NCBI GenBank assembly: GCA_964017155.1
Contig: OZ024860.1
Location: forward strand, 44,608,661-44,672,660
Length of the DNA stretch: 64,000 nt
DNA from: Oasisia sp. SBJ-2009
Taxonomy: Eukaryota > Annelida > Polychaeta > Sabellida > Siboglinidae
Direction of reading: 5' to 3'
In this document: positions 1 through 10,314 of the stretch, piece after piece
Layout: every line of letters starts with the position of its first letter
Numbering within the stretch: position 1 is the first letter of the stretch
Position numbers and translations under genes: made by a program
Notes under the pieces: model-generated
Told to the model about the DNA's origin: nothing
Seen by the model: the letters and a program-made list of their open reading frames with translations, nothing else
Database searches by the model: none

Positions 1-179
1 CGGCCAAACATTTAATGGTCCTGTCGCGGTCGTAAGTAAATAGGTTTTACCAGGTCGTTGGAAATCGCTGGTGTTATGTGTCTTTAAGACACAGCATTTT
101 AAATACGGTAATTCAAGCGTACCTTGTTCAATAGTGGACATTGGGTAGTGCGCACGTACGTCAGTATGGTATCGTTTTC

Positions 180-288
180 CAGTGGCATAGCCAGGATTTT
201 GTAGTTGTCCATCCTCCTAATTTACCGGGTTTGAGGGAGGTTATAGCCCCCATTAGTTCCCCTCGCCCCGTCTTTGGCTACGCCACTG
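180..288. mobile_element. hAT-like MITE, 109 bp, with 8-bp target duplication
   Basis: The element begins CAGTGGCATAGCCA and ends TGGCTACGCCACTG, which are inverted terminal repeats differing at one base over 14. It is flanked on both sides by the same octamer TCGTTTTC (172-179 and 289-296). An 8-bp duplication with CAGTGGC-type ends is the pattern of hAT-superfamily non-autonomous elements. No ORF is present. A related sequence without the insertion is found at about 5198-5228, where ATCGTTTTCCTCAT continues uninterrupted, so this copy can be called an insertion and not just a repeat. Confidence 0.85.
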
Positions 289-435
289 TCGTTTTCCTCA
301 TTGGCGGTTTACAAGTTGGAGGCGAAAAGTCGGGTGCAAAATGTCCTAACATTTAAAGCAGCTAGGGTGACGCTGTATAATTATGTGTGTTGAATGTATA
401 GTGACAGCCAGGTTAATTGTGTTTAGTTACTAGTG

Positions 436-1214
436 TTTAGTTACTGTGATGTCCGCAATTTGAAAGATACGACCACGAGAGCATACTCAAAAGTAAATCT
501 AAATTTCCTATTTCAAAAACGTTTAACTGGCAATATCGCCGAAACTAGCCGAGGTGACCACAATATGATGTTCACTCAAGCATGACCAATATTCCCCCTT
601 TCGACATGGCAGACTTCCTTTAACAAAGTGATACATTGGCTCATTGGAGATAGAAGAAATATACCCAAGCATCTGTCACGTTCACGTTGAATAACTGAAG
701 TCAGTAAATATTTAACATGATATAATTATTATGATGTAAACGTGGTGCAGTGTATGTATGTACGGAGACTGCGGAGGCTAATATTGTATTCTATTTAAAT
801 ATATGATTATAGGTGAGTAGCTACGTTATATAACGTGCATTACCCGAAACCCGCAAACCGCGACCCCATTCCGCCGTCACTGCTACAAGTGAATAACACG
901 ACCGCGTGTTTTCTTTGGTACTCGACCAAACCTTTAACAGCTAGGTCGCTGTTAATTAGTAGGCCGTCGCAACGTCCGCAGTTTGAAAGATACGGCCTAA
1001 AGAACATGCTTAAATTGTAAATAATACTTCCAGTTCCAAATGTTTTTAACTGGCAATATCACCGAAACTAACCGAGTTGATCACAATATGATGTTCAGTC
1101 AAGCATGACCTACCCATATTCCCACTTTCCACATGGCAGACTTCCTTTCACAAATTAATACATTGGCCAATTCGGAGTAGAAAAGCGTACACTCTTGCAT
1201 TTGCCACGTTCACG
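436..1214 (+). repeat. Block B upstream repeat, two tandem partial copies
   Basis: Two related segments (about 436-720 and 965-1214, the second continuing after a MITE at 1502-1730) share short landmarks. These are a Gcaatttgaaa start, a TTCACG segment, the ACTGAAGTCAGTAAATA stretch, and a terminal ACCCGAAACCCGCAAACCGC string seen at 840-860 and 1651-1670. The same block recurs upstream of gene copy 2 and, inverted, upstream of copy 3 and promoter relic 4. Divergent pieces also lie in EXOC1 introns, so part of it is a dispersed element. No protein-coding potential was seen. Confidence 0.6.
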
Positions 1215-1501
1215 CCATTACAAAAAAGAGCCAATGATATACCACTGATTACCATTGAATATCAGTCAGTATCATTCAGTACCATTGGACCATTCAATGA
1301 CATATCAACAGGATTCAGTGGTACTCTCAACGGTAATTTAAAATACCATTCAATACTACTGAACGGCACAAAGAATCCAAAATATCATCAAAAAACACTC
1401 AGATACCATTCAAATACCCTTGGCCATAATACTCCCTAGGACAATTCAAGTACCATTCAATGGTATTTAAATGTTATTTTAATGCTATTTTTGTAAGGGT
1501 G
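1215..1501. mobile_element. MITE (about 287 bp) inserted in block B
   Basis: Imperfect terminal inverted repeats share TTACAAAAA near the left end (1218-1226) and TTTTTGTAA near the right end. The interior is non-coding and full of short ACCATT/AATGGT words in both orientations, so it can fold. The paralogous block at about 660-700 reads from CACGTTCACG directly into TTGAATAACTGAAG, whereas here the two halves are separated by the element. I cannot fix the target duplication exactly, so the boundaries are good to a few bases. Superfamily not assigned. Confidence 0.65.
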
Positions 1502-1859
1502 TTGACTAACTGAAGTCAGTAAATAATTAACATGATATATTGTGATGAAAACGTGAGGCAGTGCTGTGTATCTACGGCGACTGCTGTGGCTACCAGTGTG
1601 TTCTATTTAAATATATGATTATAGGTCAGTGGCTACATTATATAACGTGCATTACCCGAAACCCGCAAACCGCGACCCCATTCCGCCGTCACTGCTATAA
1701 GTGAATAATACGACCGCGTGTGTTTTTTTTGGTACTCTGCCAGAAATTTAACAGCTCAGTCGCTATCGTAAGCAAAGAGCTTTTACCAGTTCGTTTCAAT
1801 GGAAATCACAGGTGTTACCTTTTATCAGAACACAGCAGATTATGTACAGTCATTCAACC

Positions 1860-2132
1860 GTGCATAGTTCAATAGTGGACATTGTGCCGGTGGACGGTGG
1901 AATACCTCCGGTACTTTCGGCGGTGAAGGCGACAGTAAAGAGTCTTGACGCGGGGAAATTTCACGGTTAAAAATAGCGCTCTAGGGTTCGAAAATTTGCT
2001 TTGTCACGCCGTGCCAGATGACGATACGACTTCACACATATGCGTGTATATAAGGGGTACGATACGTGTGTTGGGTACCAGAATACGTACAACTTCACAG
2101 TCGACACACGGATATCAGCGCTGTCAGGGGAG
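1860..2132 (+). promoter_or_regulatory. Promoter and non-coding exon 1 of paralog copy 1
   Basis: A TATA box (TATATAAGG, 2047-2055) follows a strongly conserved block at 1998-2037 containing GTCACGCCGTG and GACGAT. Exon 1 should start near 2075-2080 and ends at a strong donor, AG|GTAAGG, at 2133. The same layout occurs at 9805-10100 (+), 24406-24690 (-) and in part at 16138-16480 (-). The spacing between the conserved block and TATA is 8-9 bp in all copies. A GGGGAAATTTCACGG stretch upstream (1955-1969) resembles a Rel/kB half-site, but it is not kept in copy 2, so I do not claim it is functional. Confidence 0.65.
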
Positions 2133-3122
2133 GTAAGGATCCAGCAGAGATTATCATCATCTATGCTTTTGATATCGGAGTAGGTCGACTTATGAATCAG
2201 CTAAGTTATAGTTAAACATGTACTGCACTAGTTTAGTTACGCAGAAATTGTATAAAACAGGAATGTAACATTAAACATTCAATGAAAATGTTATATGTAT
2301 ATAGGCCTATCACATGTAAAATTAGATGTATTTGTCTGTCTGTAAATGTCTGCAATTTCTAACAAGTTTTGTTTTATCATCCATGTAAGGGCAAGGACTC
2401 GCGTGTTTAAGTACAACAATATTGTTTCTTCGGTTAAGAAAATTGAATAACTGTAGTCGTTAGGACGGCCAACTTGTGGTTGTGCAATATGATAAACATA
2501 CCAATATTGTAATGTATGAAACACGCTATACAAGAACTTCTGTTGTTGGTAACTTAGTCTCGCCCGTGGTAAACATAGTGAGGCATGACATCTCAGTTTG
2601 CCCCTGAAAAGGTTAACAACTGTAAATAATTACTACTGCGTTCGGTTGGATTTGTCTTTACTCCCCCAAACGTATATTAGACGCTAATCATCCAAAGTTG
2701 CGAACGTATATAGAAGGTTGCGGATAACAACGTTAGCATATAAATATGTATATTCGCCTATTATAATTATTTAGTCTCATAATGTTCCGCATATTAACTC
2801 GCATTACACTCTGCGGTTACAACGTCACGAATTACGTCACACGTCAATTAACTCCGCTGCTGAGAATGTTAACGTGTGCGCATTCGAGTGGTGTCTACTT
2901 CGGTGAAATCAAGTTACCAATAGACGCTAGGTGTCACAACGAATTGTGCCGAAAATTGGCAGAAAACGGGACCAAATGGGGACTCCAAGACGGTAAGCGG
3001 GTGGGTTGATTTTAATAAATGTGTTACAATATATCTAAGGCAGGTTATGAACAAAGTGCATTCCACAAATTGTTAACGGTTCGTCTGTTCGATTGTTCCA
3101 GGTTTTACAACGAGACGCCATC

Positions 3123-3800
3123 ATGCCGAACGTTTTTACCAACGCCATTCAATCTCCGACGACGGAAGACAACAACATCGACTCACAGGGTCTCGTTGAG
3201 CACGATAACGAGAGCGAGACTTCAGTTGATCTCACCATATTAATCGGACAATCCACAGGCCTCGACCGAGACGCTGCAAATCGCTTCTGGAACGACCGAC
3301 TCCGGAAGCACGCCAGCGCCTCTAGCGACCAACTGACGCAACTGGCACAACTCGTCTCCGTCGAACGCAAACACATAGCGTGCGTGCGCGCTGCCCACGA
3401 ACACGTGACCGGTCGGTCGTCAGAGCATGACCACACCAAGGACACGTGGTACATGGTCGTCACGGCGCTCGTCTTCTCCATGCACCTCAAGGAGCTCGTC
3501 TCTGACGTCATGGATGACGTCATCGGCGACCACGTGACCGCCGAGCCACACCACGAGGCGTACTTCGAGCGCACGAAAGGAGCGCCGAGCGACGACAACG
3601 TGCTGGAGATGGCGCTCGACAGACTGGCGAGGAACCAGCAGAGGAACGGCGGCAAGTACGACTGGGAACAAATGGAGAGGTTCCTGCCGAAGTGGCCGCG
3701 CCACCTGGCGGACATGCAGGAGGAGCTGCTGCACAAGTACAAAGACTACTGCCGACAGCACAGCTCGCTCGTGCAGCGCACGTGGCGACTCGTGCAGTGA
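3123..3800 (+). CDS. Unknown 225-residue protein, paralog copy 1
   Basis: Unrecognised family, with three intact copies in this window. The ORF lies entirely in exon 2: an acceptor (TTGTTCCAG|G, exon from 3102) is 21 bases before the ATG, and the intron 2133-3101 links it to the TATA promoter at 2047. The exon is clearly GC-richer than the AT-rich flanks. The protein has an acidic, polar N-terminal third (about residues 1-50) that varies between paralogs. The rest, about residues 50-225, is predicted helical and nearly invariant, including a hydrophobic stretch TWYMVVTALVFSMHL near residue 110 and an aromatic, basic C-terminus. There is no signal peptide and no catalytic motif I recognise. 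A poly(A) signal AATAAA lies at 4360-4365, giving a 3'UTR of about 560 nt. By-eye identity is about 91% to copy 2 and 93% to copy 3. A cytosolic helical protein is inference. Confidence 0.8.
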   Translation: MPNVFTNAIQSPTTEDNNIDSQGLVEHDNESETSVDLTILIGQSTGLDRDAANRFWNDRLRKHASASSDQLTQLAQLVSVERKHIACVRAAHEHVTGRSSEHDHTKDTWYMVVTALVFSMHLKELVSDVMDDVIGDHVTAEPHHEAYFERTKGAPSDDNVLEMALDRLARNQQRNGGKYDWEQMERFLPKWPRHLADMQEELLHKYKDYCRQHSSLVQRTWRLVQ

Positions 3801-4990
3801 TCACGTGACTAGGCAAACAGATTGGCGCTAAAGTGTCGGCATATAATTGTCATTCGTGAATTTTTGTTATTAATCGTCGTGATGTTATTGCTTTATTTTT
3901 AATTAATGTAATTTTGTTTTATTATTATATGTTCTAATTAACATTTAATGCCTAGATTTTATGTCATTTCTACGTTGTTGTTGTTAGTTAAACTTTAATC
4001 TTTACATGTGTCCTATTATCAATTGTTCTTATATAGTTTACAAAGGTCAACATATTTTACATGGTTTTATTTATTTATATTCACAGTTGATATTACACAT
4101 ACCTGTTGTATAACGGGTCAATCGTGTTTACAAATTACTTGTTCTTATTATTATTACTGTCACTGAATGTTGTTTTATGTTGTACAAACATTAACTTGAT
4201 CCTACTAAGTTGTAATGTGTACGATTGTGCTGTAATCTCGTGCAACGGATGTTAGTAAGTAACAGTTAATCAATAATCAATAACTGAAGATTGTGTTATC
4301 ATTTTATATAAAATTATGATTACATATAGCAAGCTTCATTGATTAATTATATAATGAATAATAAAAGTCATTATTTCCTTCCTGTTAATGAATATTTATA
4401 TATTCAGTATTTGTCTGTGTTTATACAAAGTTACGTCTCTAAGCTTCATTCGTGTCAGGTATCCAGAGGCCCAGCACTTATTTGACTGCGCAATAATTTG
4501 AAACAAACATTGCACCACTTCTTTCGATTTCAATTTTATTATTTTACGAAATGGTACATTGAAAAGCGAAAAGGCACCGTCAGCAATCAACCAGCCATTT
4601 AGTTGAGATCAAAACAGTACTAGGTTTAAATAACTGACAGTTGAAGTCGGCGGGTAAGTCATGGAAGACATCTGCAAGCCGGTCACCCAACCTCAAGCCA
4701 CTGTCTGGGACCGACCTAGGCCAAGAGACGGGTTGGCGTGACTCGTCTGGCTACGAGAATGGCAGGGCTCTCCGTGCAGGTGGTGCGTCCTGACGGCGGC
4801 TCCAAACCAATCACACCTACGACTACAATCGACATTGCGGTTTTGGCACCAAACAGCGAATCGGACGACACCGAATTTACTTTATAAGAAGAACATGTTA
4901 CATCCCTATTCCGCTATGCATATTGTGCCTACGTGAGAAACGACGTGTTTGCCATCGAATATAGTGAAAAGTAAGAATGTCACAAAGCAA
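3801..4990 (+). other. 3'UTR and homologous 3' flank of copy 1
   Basis: There is no gene here. Short matching strings show that this flank is shared with copy 3 on the opposite strand. The segment around 4110-4240 matches the reverse complement of 20110-20280, 4500-4690 matches the reverse complement of about 19780-19870, and 4700-4880 matches the reverse complement of 19130-19320. A partial third copy is at 27000-27165. The duplicated unit is therefore much larger than the gene and runs to the (CA)n tract near 5000. Confidence 0.6.
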
Positions 4991-4997
4991 AAATTAA

Positions 4998-4998
4998 A

Positions 4999-5049
<51 letters not shown>

Positions 5050-5076
5050 TCACACGCAAACGCGCGCGCATACACA

Positions 5077-5158
<82 letters not shown>
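4998..5158. repeat. (CA)n microsatellite, interrupted
   Basis: A CA dinucleotide run, broken by a short CACGCAAACGCGCGCGCATA interval, fills this stretch. A comparable tract ends each unit of the gene array: 8945-9105, 18578-18885 and 25333-25440. It behaves as a landmark of the duplicated unit and not as an isolated microsatellite. Confidence 0.9.
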
Positions 5159-5160
<2 letters not shown>

Positions 5161-5454
5161 TAATTGAACTAACGTAGGTACGAATGTCCGTATATTATCG
5201 TTTTCCTCATAGATGGTTTGCAAGTGTGGTACTAAATTGATTATTATACTCCATCTATAATCTGTCTGAGGAAACGAAATGTCTTTATTATTGACGATAT
5301 TCCCCATTAATCAAGGCGTGTTTCCCGTCTTGGGGCTGGACGTAAAACGGACTTTGATCGAATTTTCGGAACAATTGAGTTTTCTGCTTTTTGTATTCGC
5401 CTTGGGAATGTTTTGTGTATAATTTCCTTTTGTAAATAATGGATAACTGTTTTC

Positions 5455-5795
5455 CGTGTGCGTGTGTGTGCGTGCGTACGTATGTACGTACGTGCGTGAT
5501 GTGTATGTATGTGTGTGGGAGGAGGGCAACAACTGGGCCAGCATTATTGTTATGTTGCCAATATGAATAACTTAGCGCTGTTTCCAGTATGATTAATGAT
5601 GACACTCGGACCTCGAAACTGTCCCACTGCGTGTGTCACACTCACGGGTTACAGGCGCAATATAGGTCAGTCTCACGTTATATAACACTGTTTTGCGACA
5701 TTTACCAGTCACTCTTGATACACCAATGGACAAGGAATGTATAACTAGCATTCTACATCATAACAAATAATACTGACCACAAATATTATACATTG
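5455..5795 (+). repeat. (TG)n plus block A upstream repeat
   Basis: A TG/CG-rich tract (5455-5520) is followed by block A (about 5590-5795), marked by CCTCGAAACTGTC, GTTATATAAC and CAATGGACAA. Block A recurs at 6790-6965 and 9125-9335 (+), and at 18309-18545 and 25105-25310 (-), each time next to a TG/CA-rich tract. The constant pairing of a microsatellite with unique sequence suggests either a mobile element with an internal microsatellite or the fixed upstream part of the gene unit. No ORF. Confidence 0.6.
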
Positions 5796-6029
5796 TTAGG
5801 CAAGGTTAGTCACGCGCTCTCCCCATTTGCTTCGCTCAGTGCCGCTTCTGAAATCGCTGCATTAGCTGCCTATGCACTATCCAATTATTTCCTAGATTTG
5901 GACATTGGCCTAATAAGCCCTCTACCACACAACCAGCATATCTGAATTCGGAGCTCACACCAGCAAGAAATCACAGAGAGCTACGATTAACCAGTAATTA
6001 ACCAGTAACCCAAGGAATGCAAAGGTTAC

Positions 6030-6330
6030 CTTTACATTCCTCGGGTGAAAACGAAAGCAGTATTCCGAGCTTTCTCGGTTGCAACACCAACTTCCGGCTA
6101 CCGACTTCCGGCTTCCGGGCAACATTATATTACAAGGAAGTAAAGTTTCATTTCACTGGCGTCTAAAAACGTATCTCTTTAACGCTGTCTATCCTCCTAA
6201 GCTTCCTAGCGCCTCGTCCATCCGTCGACGGACTCGCACATTATTTGCGATTACAACGTTACTTAGTTCCTTGGTTTTTTGTCGCGCCACTGAGCATGAT
6301 CTTTGATTATATTGGCGCATAAGAAGTCTA

Positions 6331-6365
<35 letters not shown>
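6030..6365 (+). pseudogene. 3' end of a CR1/L2-like non-LTR retrotransposon (copy a)
   Basis: Conceptual translation in broken frames gives RAFSVATP followed later by a basic FHWRLKTYLFNA stretch. This is the usual C-terminal pattern of CR1/L2-clade reverse transcriptase ORFs, where an R-A-F-S-V-A segment precedes an F-R-x-x-L-K-T-Y-L-F segment. A short 3'UTR then ends GATATTGGCGCATAAGAAGTC and an (ATT)n tail at 6330-6363. Only the last few hundred bases are present, with frameshifts, so it is a 5'-truncated dead copy. A second copy is at about 6965-7275, and a tail-only copy is in EXOC1 intron 7 (about 44370-44435). Confidence 0.6.
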
Positions 6366-6429
6366 TAAAACACCAACACGTAAAAGCGGAGTGGTTGTCT
6401 GTAATAGATATGTTACTTTGTTATAGACC

Positions 6430-6965
6430 TTAACAATGCTCGCAATTTAAAAATACGAACTTATGATATGTTTAAGTGATGGACAATGTACATCCAGTTT
6501 CAAAACAAGTTGATGACAACACGATTTGATGATCCATAAGGCAAATCCCATATTCCCAGGTTCAACATGGCAGACTCCCTTTTACGATGGCTAATTCCGG
6601 GTAGAAGGACAGAAACAACAGCATGTGTCGGGTTCACGGATCTGTGGGGGTATTATAGTGGCCTCGTTGTATGACGTGCGTTACCCGAAACCCGCAATAC
6701 GTGCGTGCGTGCGTGCGTGCATGCGTGCGTGATGTGTATGTATTAGTGTGTGTGGGGCATCGACGGTGGAACATCGTTGCCCTGTTGCTAGTATGAATAA
6801 TGATGGTTTTCTGACCTCGAAACTGTCTCACTGCGCGTGTCACACCAACGACTCTACAATATAGGTTAGTCTCACGTTATATAACAATGTTTTTGCGAAT
6901 TTTCCAGTCACTCTTGATGTGCCAATGGACAAAGGACGTGTAACTAGCATACTACACAATCTTCA
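6430..6965 (+). repeat. Block B followed by (TG)n and block A
   Basis: Block B (6430-6695), a GTGC/GCGT-rich tract (6695-6760) and block A (6790-6965) follow in direct succession. The order differs from the other units, where A precedes B. It may be the junction of two partial unit copies between gene copies 1 and 2. No promoter core and no coding exon follow this block. Confidence 0.5.
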
Positions 6966-7275
6966 TAGTCCTCGGATGAAAACGAAAGCTGGAATCCGAG
7001 CTTTCTCGATTGCCGCACCAACTTCTGGCTTCTGGCCAGCGTTAAATTACAAGGAAATAAAGTTTCATTTCGCCGACGTCTAAGAATCTATCTCTTTCTT
7101 GCTGGCTATCCTCTTTAACTTCCTACTCCCAGCATCTTCATCCATCCGTCGACGACTCTCGCGCATTGTTTACGATTACGAGGTTGCTTGATCCCTTGAT
7201 TTGGTAGCGCTATATAATGAGCTTGATCTTCGAGGATATTGGCGCATAAGAAGAAGTCTTTATTATTATTATTAA
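6965..7275 (+). pseudogene. 3' end of a CR1/L2-like non-LTR retrotransposon (copy b)
   Basis: It is similar to the copy at 6030-6365 across its whole length. It shares the GAGCTTTCTCG start, the AAGTTTCATTTC interior, the GCTTGATCTTCGAGGATATT segment and a short (ATT)n tail at 7259-7275. Frames are broken, so it is a dead 5'-truncated copy. Finding two such ends about 900 bp apart, each followed by block B, suggests the insertion was duplicated with its flank and did not arise twice. Confidence 0.55.
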
Positions 7276-7324
7276 ATTATAGTTGTCTATAGCAGATCTG
7301 TTGAAGTGTGCTTAGTTACTTAAT

Positions 7325-7670
7325 AATGGTCGCAATTTAATAACACGAACAAAGGAAATTTTCAAATGGTAGGCAATATACAACCAGTTTCAAAATAAGT
7401 TAACGACAACACGCTGTGATATTCCATCAGACATGTCCCATCCATAGAGTTAGATCATTAATCTTTCCCCTATAGATAAGTTCTACTTGTGTGTTATATT
7501 TATATCTATGGTCCCATCTCACCACGTTCAACATGACAAACGTCTAGCATCTATCACGGTCACGGTTCTGTGGAGGTGTTATAGGTCAGTGGCCTTGTTA
7601 TATGACGTGCGTTACACGAAACCCGCAAACCGCAACTCCATTCCGCCGTCACCGCTACCTGGGGCACTGC
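7325..7670 (+). repeat. Block B copy
   Basis: It carries the same landmarks as the other block B copies: a GTCGCAATTTAA start, CCAGTTTCAAAATAAGTTAACGA in shorter matches, and the terminal CGAAACCCGCAAACCGCAAC string. It contains a short unrelated piece at about 7445-7490 (GAGTTAGATCATTAATCTTT) that recurs at about 38160-38190. Confidence 0.5.
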
Positions 7671-8940
7671 ACGACAGTTTATTTGAGTAAGCCACGTTTA
7701 ATATCACATGAATCCGTAGACACTCCATCGAGTTACGCTATTTTAAATGGAAAAGACACTATTATCTACTTACGCTATACATTAAGGTTAAGCGTACGTG
7801 TATCCATAATTCATGTTTGTTCTACTTTTTTGGTTGATAACTGTGGTTATGACTACAGTGTTATAAATCATACATAAATCACTAAACAGGTTTGATGTGC
7901 GTTTTGGCAGTCAGATGTTTTGCAAGCGAGGCGGTGTCGGGGCAACTTGTAACGTTCATCTAAGAACAAATTGTAACTCTGTTCAAACATGCCCCCACGA
8001 TCTTTTCCTGAGTGACCTTTAAAATGACCTTTAAATTCAAAATTGAGGATGGCATCGGACGTGATTTTGCTTCTCGTCATGCGAGTGGTTGGTCCAACAT
8101 AGATACCCACTAGTTAAAACGGAGACTACAGGCTTTCCAATTGCTATGTTGTATCGTAGGTATACCCAACAATTGATATTATAAAATGTTAGCAGGATGC
8201 CGTCATTTCAAACATTTATCACAGGGCAGTGACACTGTTTGGTTATCGCTCTACATATACTCCACTAACTGACAGCGCCGTGTCATATCTCGTTGTGGGG
8301 GTAAATTATTCTTTCACATAGGTGGTCAATGTTTCGTAGAAATGAAAAAGATGCAGCAGAGTCATTGTAACTGTATGACGTTCGCAGCTTTTACAAAAAG
8401 TCGATTATTCTTCCGTCATTCCACCCTCTAGCATAACAGGTAATATACCGCACCTCATTTTTGACGGAGACAGAATATACTTTTAAAGAAATATGTGACA
8501 ATTTTGGAAATAAACGAAGTAGATGTGCCACATTTGTTTTATTAACACATTTTGATGACGCACACGGTGTGACTGCGCACTTATTTCACTTTTGATTCAC
8601 GCTTAGTAATTCTACGACACAACTCATTGTAATATCGGATGTGGGATTTGAAATGGTTTAACATTTTGGTGTATGTATGGGGCATGTAAACTCACTTTTT
8701 TATATTTGTACTATTTGTGTCACCTGTGCGAATTGCATAGCGAGTAGGTCTGTAACTCGATGACATGTCTAAATATTTTGTATGATCACAATTACTGTTA
8801 AATCAGGTCACATTTTACATGTAAAAACGCGATCTGATTTATGTGTAAATGCGAAAGTTTGTTTGAGCAGTTAGGCCGACAAGTTATAATATACGGGTAA
8901 TTTTAATTGAACTGGTTATGTTATTGGGTGTTTTTGGTAA
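7671..8940. other. AT-rich spacer, nothing recognised
   Basis: I see no convincing ORF, RNA gene or terminal repeats. Small ORFs here have no splice signals or composition change to support them. Confidence 0.5.
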
Positions 8941-8944
8941 TTGT

Positions 8945-9775
8945 GTGTGTGTGTGTGTGTGTGTGCGTGTGCGTGTGCGTGTGCGTGCGCGTGCGCGTGC
9001 GCGTGCGCTTCGCGTGCGTGTGTGTCTGTGTGCGTGCGTGCGTGCATGTGTGGGTGCGTGCGTGCGTGCGTGTGTGCGTGCGTGCGTGCGTGCGTGCGTG
9101 TGGCTATAGCTGGGTGAGCACTGTCACTTGGTTGCCAGTATGATTAATGATGACACCCTGTCCTCGAAACTGTCGCACTGCGTGTGTCATACTCACGACT
9201 CTACTGGAGCAATGTAGGTCAGTGGTGGCGTTATATAACAATATATTTGCCACTCCCTATTCAGTCACTCTAAAAGCGTTAATGGACAAACGATACATAG
9301 TTAATCTACAACATCTTAATAAATTATATTGACCACAACTAATACCCAATCTGTTTTTTTAAATTACCAACATTTAAAAAGCTGTCTATACTAAAACTGT
9401 TGATGGCACAGGTCTGTCGAAGTCCATAAATTGTTCTTACTTACTTAGACCATACAAATGCGTGCAAATAAAAAATACGAACACCGAATTTTTTCAAATG
9501 GTACGTAATAAAATTATACATCCAGTTTCAAAACAAGTTCACGACAACACGATTTGATGTTCTATCAAGCATGTCCCATATTCCCACGTTCAACACGGCA
9601 GACTTCCTTTTAGGTTGGCTAATTCCGAGTAGAAGGACAGAAACCATAGTATGCATGTGTCGGGGTCACGGATCTGTGGGGGTATTATAGGTCAGTGGCC
9701 TCGTTATGTGAAGTGCATTACCAGAAACTCGCAAACCGCAACCTCATTCCACCGTCACCGCTAAACGTGCTAGAG
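8945..9775 (+). repeat. (TG)n, block A and block B upstream of copy 2
   Basis: A TG/CG tract (8945-9105), block A (9125-9335) and block B (9450-9775) run straight into the promoter of copy 2. This is the clearest example of the full upstream layout. It is mirrored on the minus strand at 25440-24840 before copy 3 and, split by a solo LTR, at 18885-16755 before promoter relic 4. Confidence 0.65.
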
Positions 9776-10100
9776 ACTGCGTGTGTCTATTTGTCACAGC
9801 CGCGTGTCAATGCGCGGGCAGACGGCGCAGTACCTGCGGCATATCAGATGATTGTTAGTAACAGGTCAGTCTAGTTTCGGTGGTGACAATATAGAGGGTC
9901 ACGACGCGGGGTGGTGAGTGTTGTCACGGTTAAAAGTGGCGCTGTGTAACATGTTTTGTCACGCCGTGTCAGGCGACGATGAGTTTTCACACCCATACGT
10001 GTATATACACTGGATACTACATCAGGGTTGATTCAAACAAACGGACAACTTCAGAGTGGACACACAGATACACCCACTGATATCAACGCTGAAAGACGAG
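9776..10100 (+). promoter_or_regulatory. Promoter and non-coding exon 1 of paralog copy 2
   Basis: A TATATACA box (10002-10009) follows the conserved block at 9952-9993 (GTCACGCCGTG, GACGAT, TTTCACAC). Exon 1 should begin near 10030 and ends GACGAG|GTAAGT, donor at 10101. The upstream part (9815-9960) matches promoter relic 4 in detail, including a GGTCAGTCTAGTTTCG string and a CACGACGCGGGGTGG segment that is expanded into a minisatellite in the relic. Confidence 0.65.
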
Positions 10101-10314
10101 GTAAGTAAGAAATGACCTCTGCTTTTTGGTATTGGAGAATGCCGACTTTTAAATAAACGAACGGATAGTTCAATACGTATTGCATTAGTTTAGTCAGTTA
10201 GAAATTGCATAAAACGTGAATATAACAGACTAATAAAATTAGGCATTCCATAAAAAATATAAACGACATTCCAAAATTAAGATCTGAGTATCTGTAATTG
10301 AAAAAAGGCGGTAC

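Noticed and set aside
1955..1969. Rel/kB-like GGGGAAATTTC in promoter 1
   Set aside because: The matching place in copy 2 does not keep the motif and copy 3 has only a looser version, so it is not evidence of immune regulation.
3149..3742. Long antisense ORF opposite the copy 1 gene (also 13162-13473 and 21893-22387 in the other copies)
   Set aside because: It arises from the GC-rich codon composition of the sense frame, is Ser/Arg/Cys-rich, and is less conserved between copies than the sense protein.
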